Part shown: positions 4,995 to 5,504 of the stretch, one piece after another
Layout: each line of letters opens with the position of its first letter
Numbering within the stretch: position 1 is the first letter of the stretch
Origin: JACDAN01 sp035707105
Lineage (GTDB): Bacteria > Actinomycetota > Thermoleophilia > Gaiellales > Gaiellaceae
Assembly (NCBI GenBank): GCA_035707105.1
Contig: DASSUI010000014.1
Location: 1 to 5,504 of the forward strand
Reading direction: 5' to 3'
DNA length: 5,504 bases
Position numbers and translations under genes: made by a program
Notes under the pieces: generated by a model
What the model was told of the DNA's origin: nothing
What the model saw: only the letters and a program-made list of their open reading frames with translations
The model's database searches: none

Positions 4995-5504
4995 TCAGAG
5001 GCTCGACCAGACGTCGAGCTTCTGCTTCGCGCGGCGGATGACCTCGTCCGTGAACTCGGTCGTCCCGGCGTGCCCGGAGAGATCGGCGGTGCGCACCCCT
5101 TCCGCCACGGCCTCGAGCGCGCCCTCGCGGATCGCGCGCCCGGCGTCCTGCGCCCGCTCGTCGCCGTAGCCGAGGAGGGCCGCGGCGGCGAGGATCATCG
5201 CCATCGGGTTCGCGACGTTCTTCCCCCGCAGCGCCGGCGCCGTCCCGTGGGCCGCTTCCGCCATGACCGCGTCGGGCACGTAGTCGTCGTCGAACGCCAC
5301 GAGGAGCGACTCTGCGCCGGCGATCGACCCGAACAGGGGCAGGACGAGGTCGGAGAGCACGTCGCCGTCCCGGTTGAGCGCGGGGATGACGAGCGGCGCG
5401 CCGCTCGAGGTGACGAGCAGCGCGAAGGTCGCGTCGATCAGCTGTGGGTCGTAGGGCACCTCCGCGTGGCGCCCCGCCGCGGCGTCCATCTCCTCCTTCA
5501 GCAT
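4995..5504 (-). CDS. Isocitrate/isopropylmalate dehydrogenase family protein, C-terminal part (gene continues past the right edge)
   Basis: The visible 169 residues match the C-terminal half of the metal-dependent decarboxylating dehydrogenase family (isocitrate, 3-isopropylmalate, homoisocitrate and tartrate dehydrogenases). Numbered from the window edge, LIDATF (22-27) and NRDGDVLSD (44-52) supply the expected metal-binding aspartates D24, D48 and D52. HGTAP (86-90) and KNVANP (95-100) form the nucleotide-binding loop, and RTADLSGHAGTTEFTDEV (138-155) is the usual C-terminal region. After HGTAP comes Ala-Leu, neither the acidic residue typical of NAD enzymes nor the Lys-Tyr of E. coli NADP-isocitrate dehydrogenase, so cofactor and substrate are left open. 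Family proteins are about 330-420 residues, so roughly half is missing. The Met codon at 5504-5502 is most likely internal. The stop TGA (4997-4995) lies 26 bp from the convergent HD-GYP stop. Confidence 0.85.
   Translation of the reverse strand: MLKEEMDAAAGRHAEVPYDPQLIDATFALLVTSSGAPLVIPALNRDGDVLSDLVLPLFGSIAGAESLLVAFDDDYVPDAVMAEAAHGTAPALRGKNVANPMAMILAAAALLGYGDERAQDAGRAIREGALEAVAEGVRTADLSGHAGTTEFTDEVIRRAKQKLDVWSSL

Noticed and set aside
5502..5504. Met codon at the right edge as the true start of the dehydrogenase gene
   Set aside because: The protein would lack the N-terminal half of the fold and the substrate-binding arginines; the gene almost certainly continues past the window.

Overview
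The window is very GC-rich (roughly 70%), almost fully coding, and uses GTG or TTG starts for most genes. With a three-gene proton-translocating transhydrogenase (split alpha subunit), an HD-GYP protein and actinobacterial-looking protein variants, this suggests a high-GC soil or environmental bacterium, perhaps Actinomycetota (for example Thermoleophilia). That assignment is inferred from composition and protein style only.

Layout, left to right. Positions 1 to about 137 (minus strand) hold the C-terminal end of a VOC/glyoxalase-fold gene whose N-terminal half is missing. After about 120 bp with a possible promoter, a small SnoaL/NTF2-like gene runs rightward (256-639). It ends tail-to-tail, with a 4-bp overlap, on an ornithine cyclodeaminase/mu-crystallin family gene. 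That gene is the last of a tightly packed minus-strand operon, read from right to left: pntA1 (3263-4360), pntA2 (2958-3266), pntB (1574-2965) and ocd-like (636-1577). Every junction overlaps (GTGA, 8 bp, TTGA), which implies translational coupling. Head-to-head with pntA1, across 38 bp, is a short stand-alone HD-GYP phosphohydrolase gene (4399-4968, plus strand). It is convergent with the C-terminal half of an isocitrate/isopropylmalate dehydrogenase family gene (4995 to the right edge, minus strand).

How the parts work together. The operon encodes a complete membrane transhydrogenase: NAD(H) domain I, a short membrane subunit, and the membrane plus NADP(H) domain III subunit. It couples proton movement to hydride exchange between NADH and NADP+. 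The coupled ocd-like gene encodes a nicotinamide-dependent imine/amino-acid enzyme that could use the pyridine nucleotide pool the transhydrogenase sets. The nearby decarboxylating dehydrogenase fragment fits the same redox theme but belongs to another transcript.

I see no RNA genes, CRISPR arrays, insertion sequences or phage genes. The points most worth checking are the coupling of an OCD-family enzyme to pnt, a -10-like element placed so close to the pntA1 start that the operon mRNA may be leaderless, a perfect inverted repeat between the convergent HD-GYP and dehydrogenase genes, and the broken VOC gene at the left edge. I found no clear evidence of a wholly new system.
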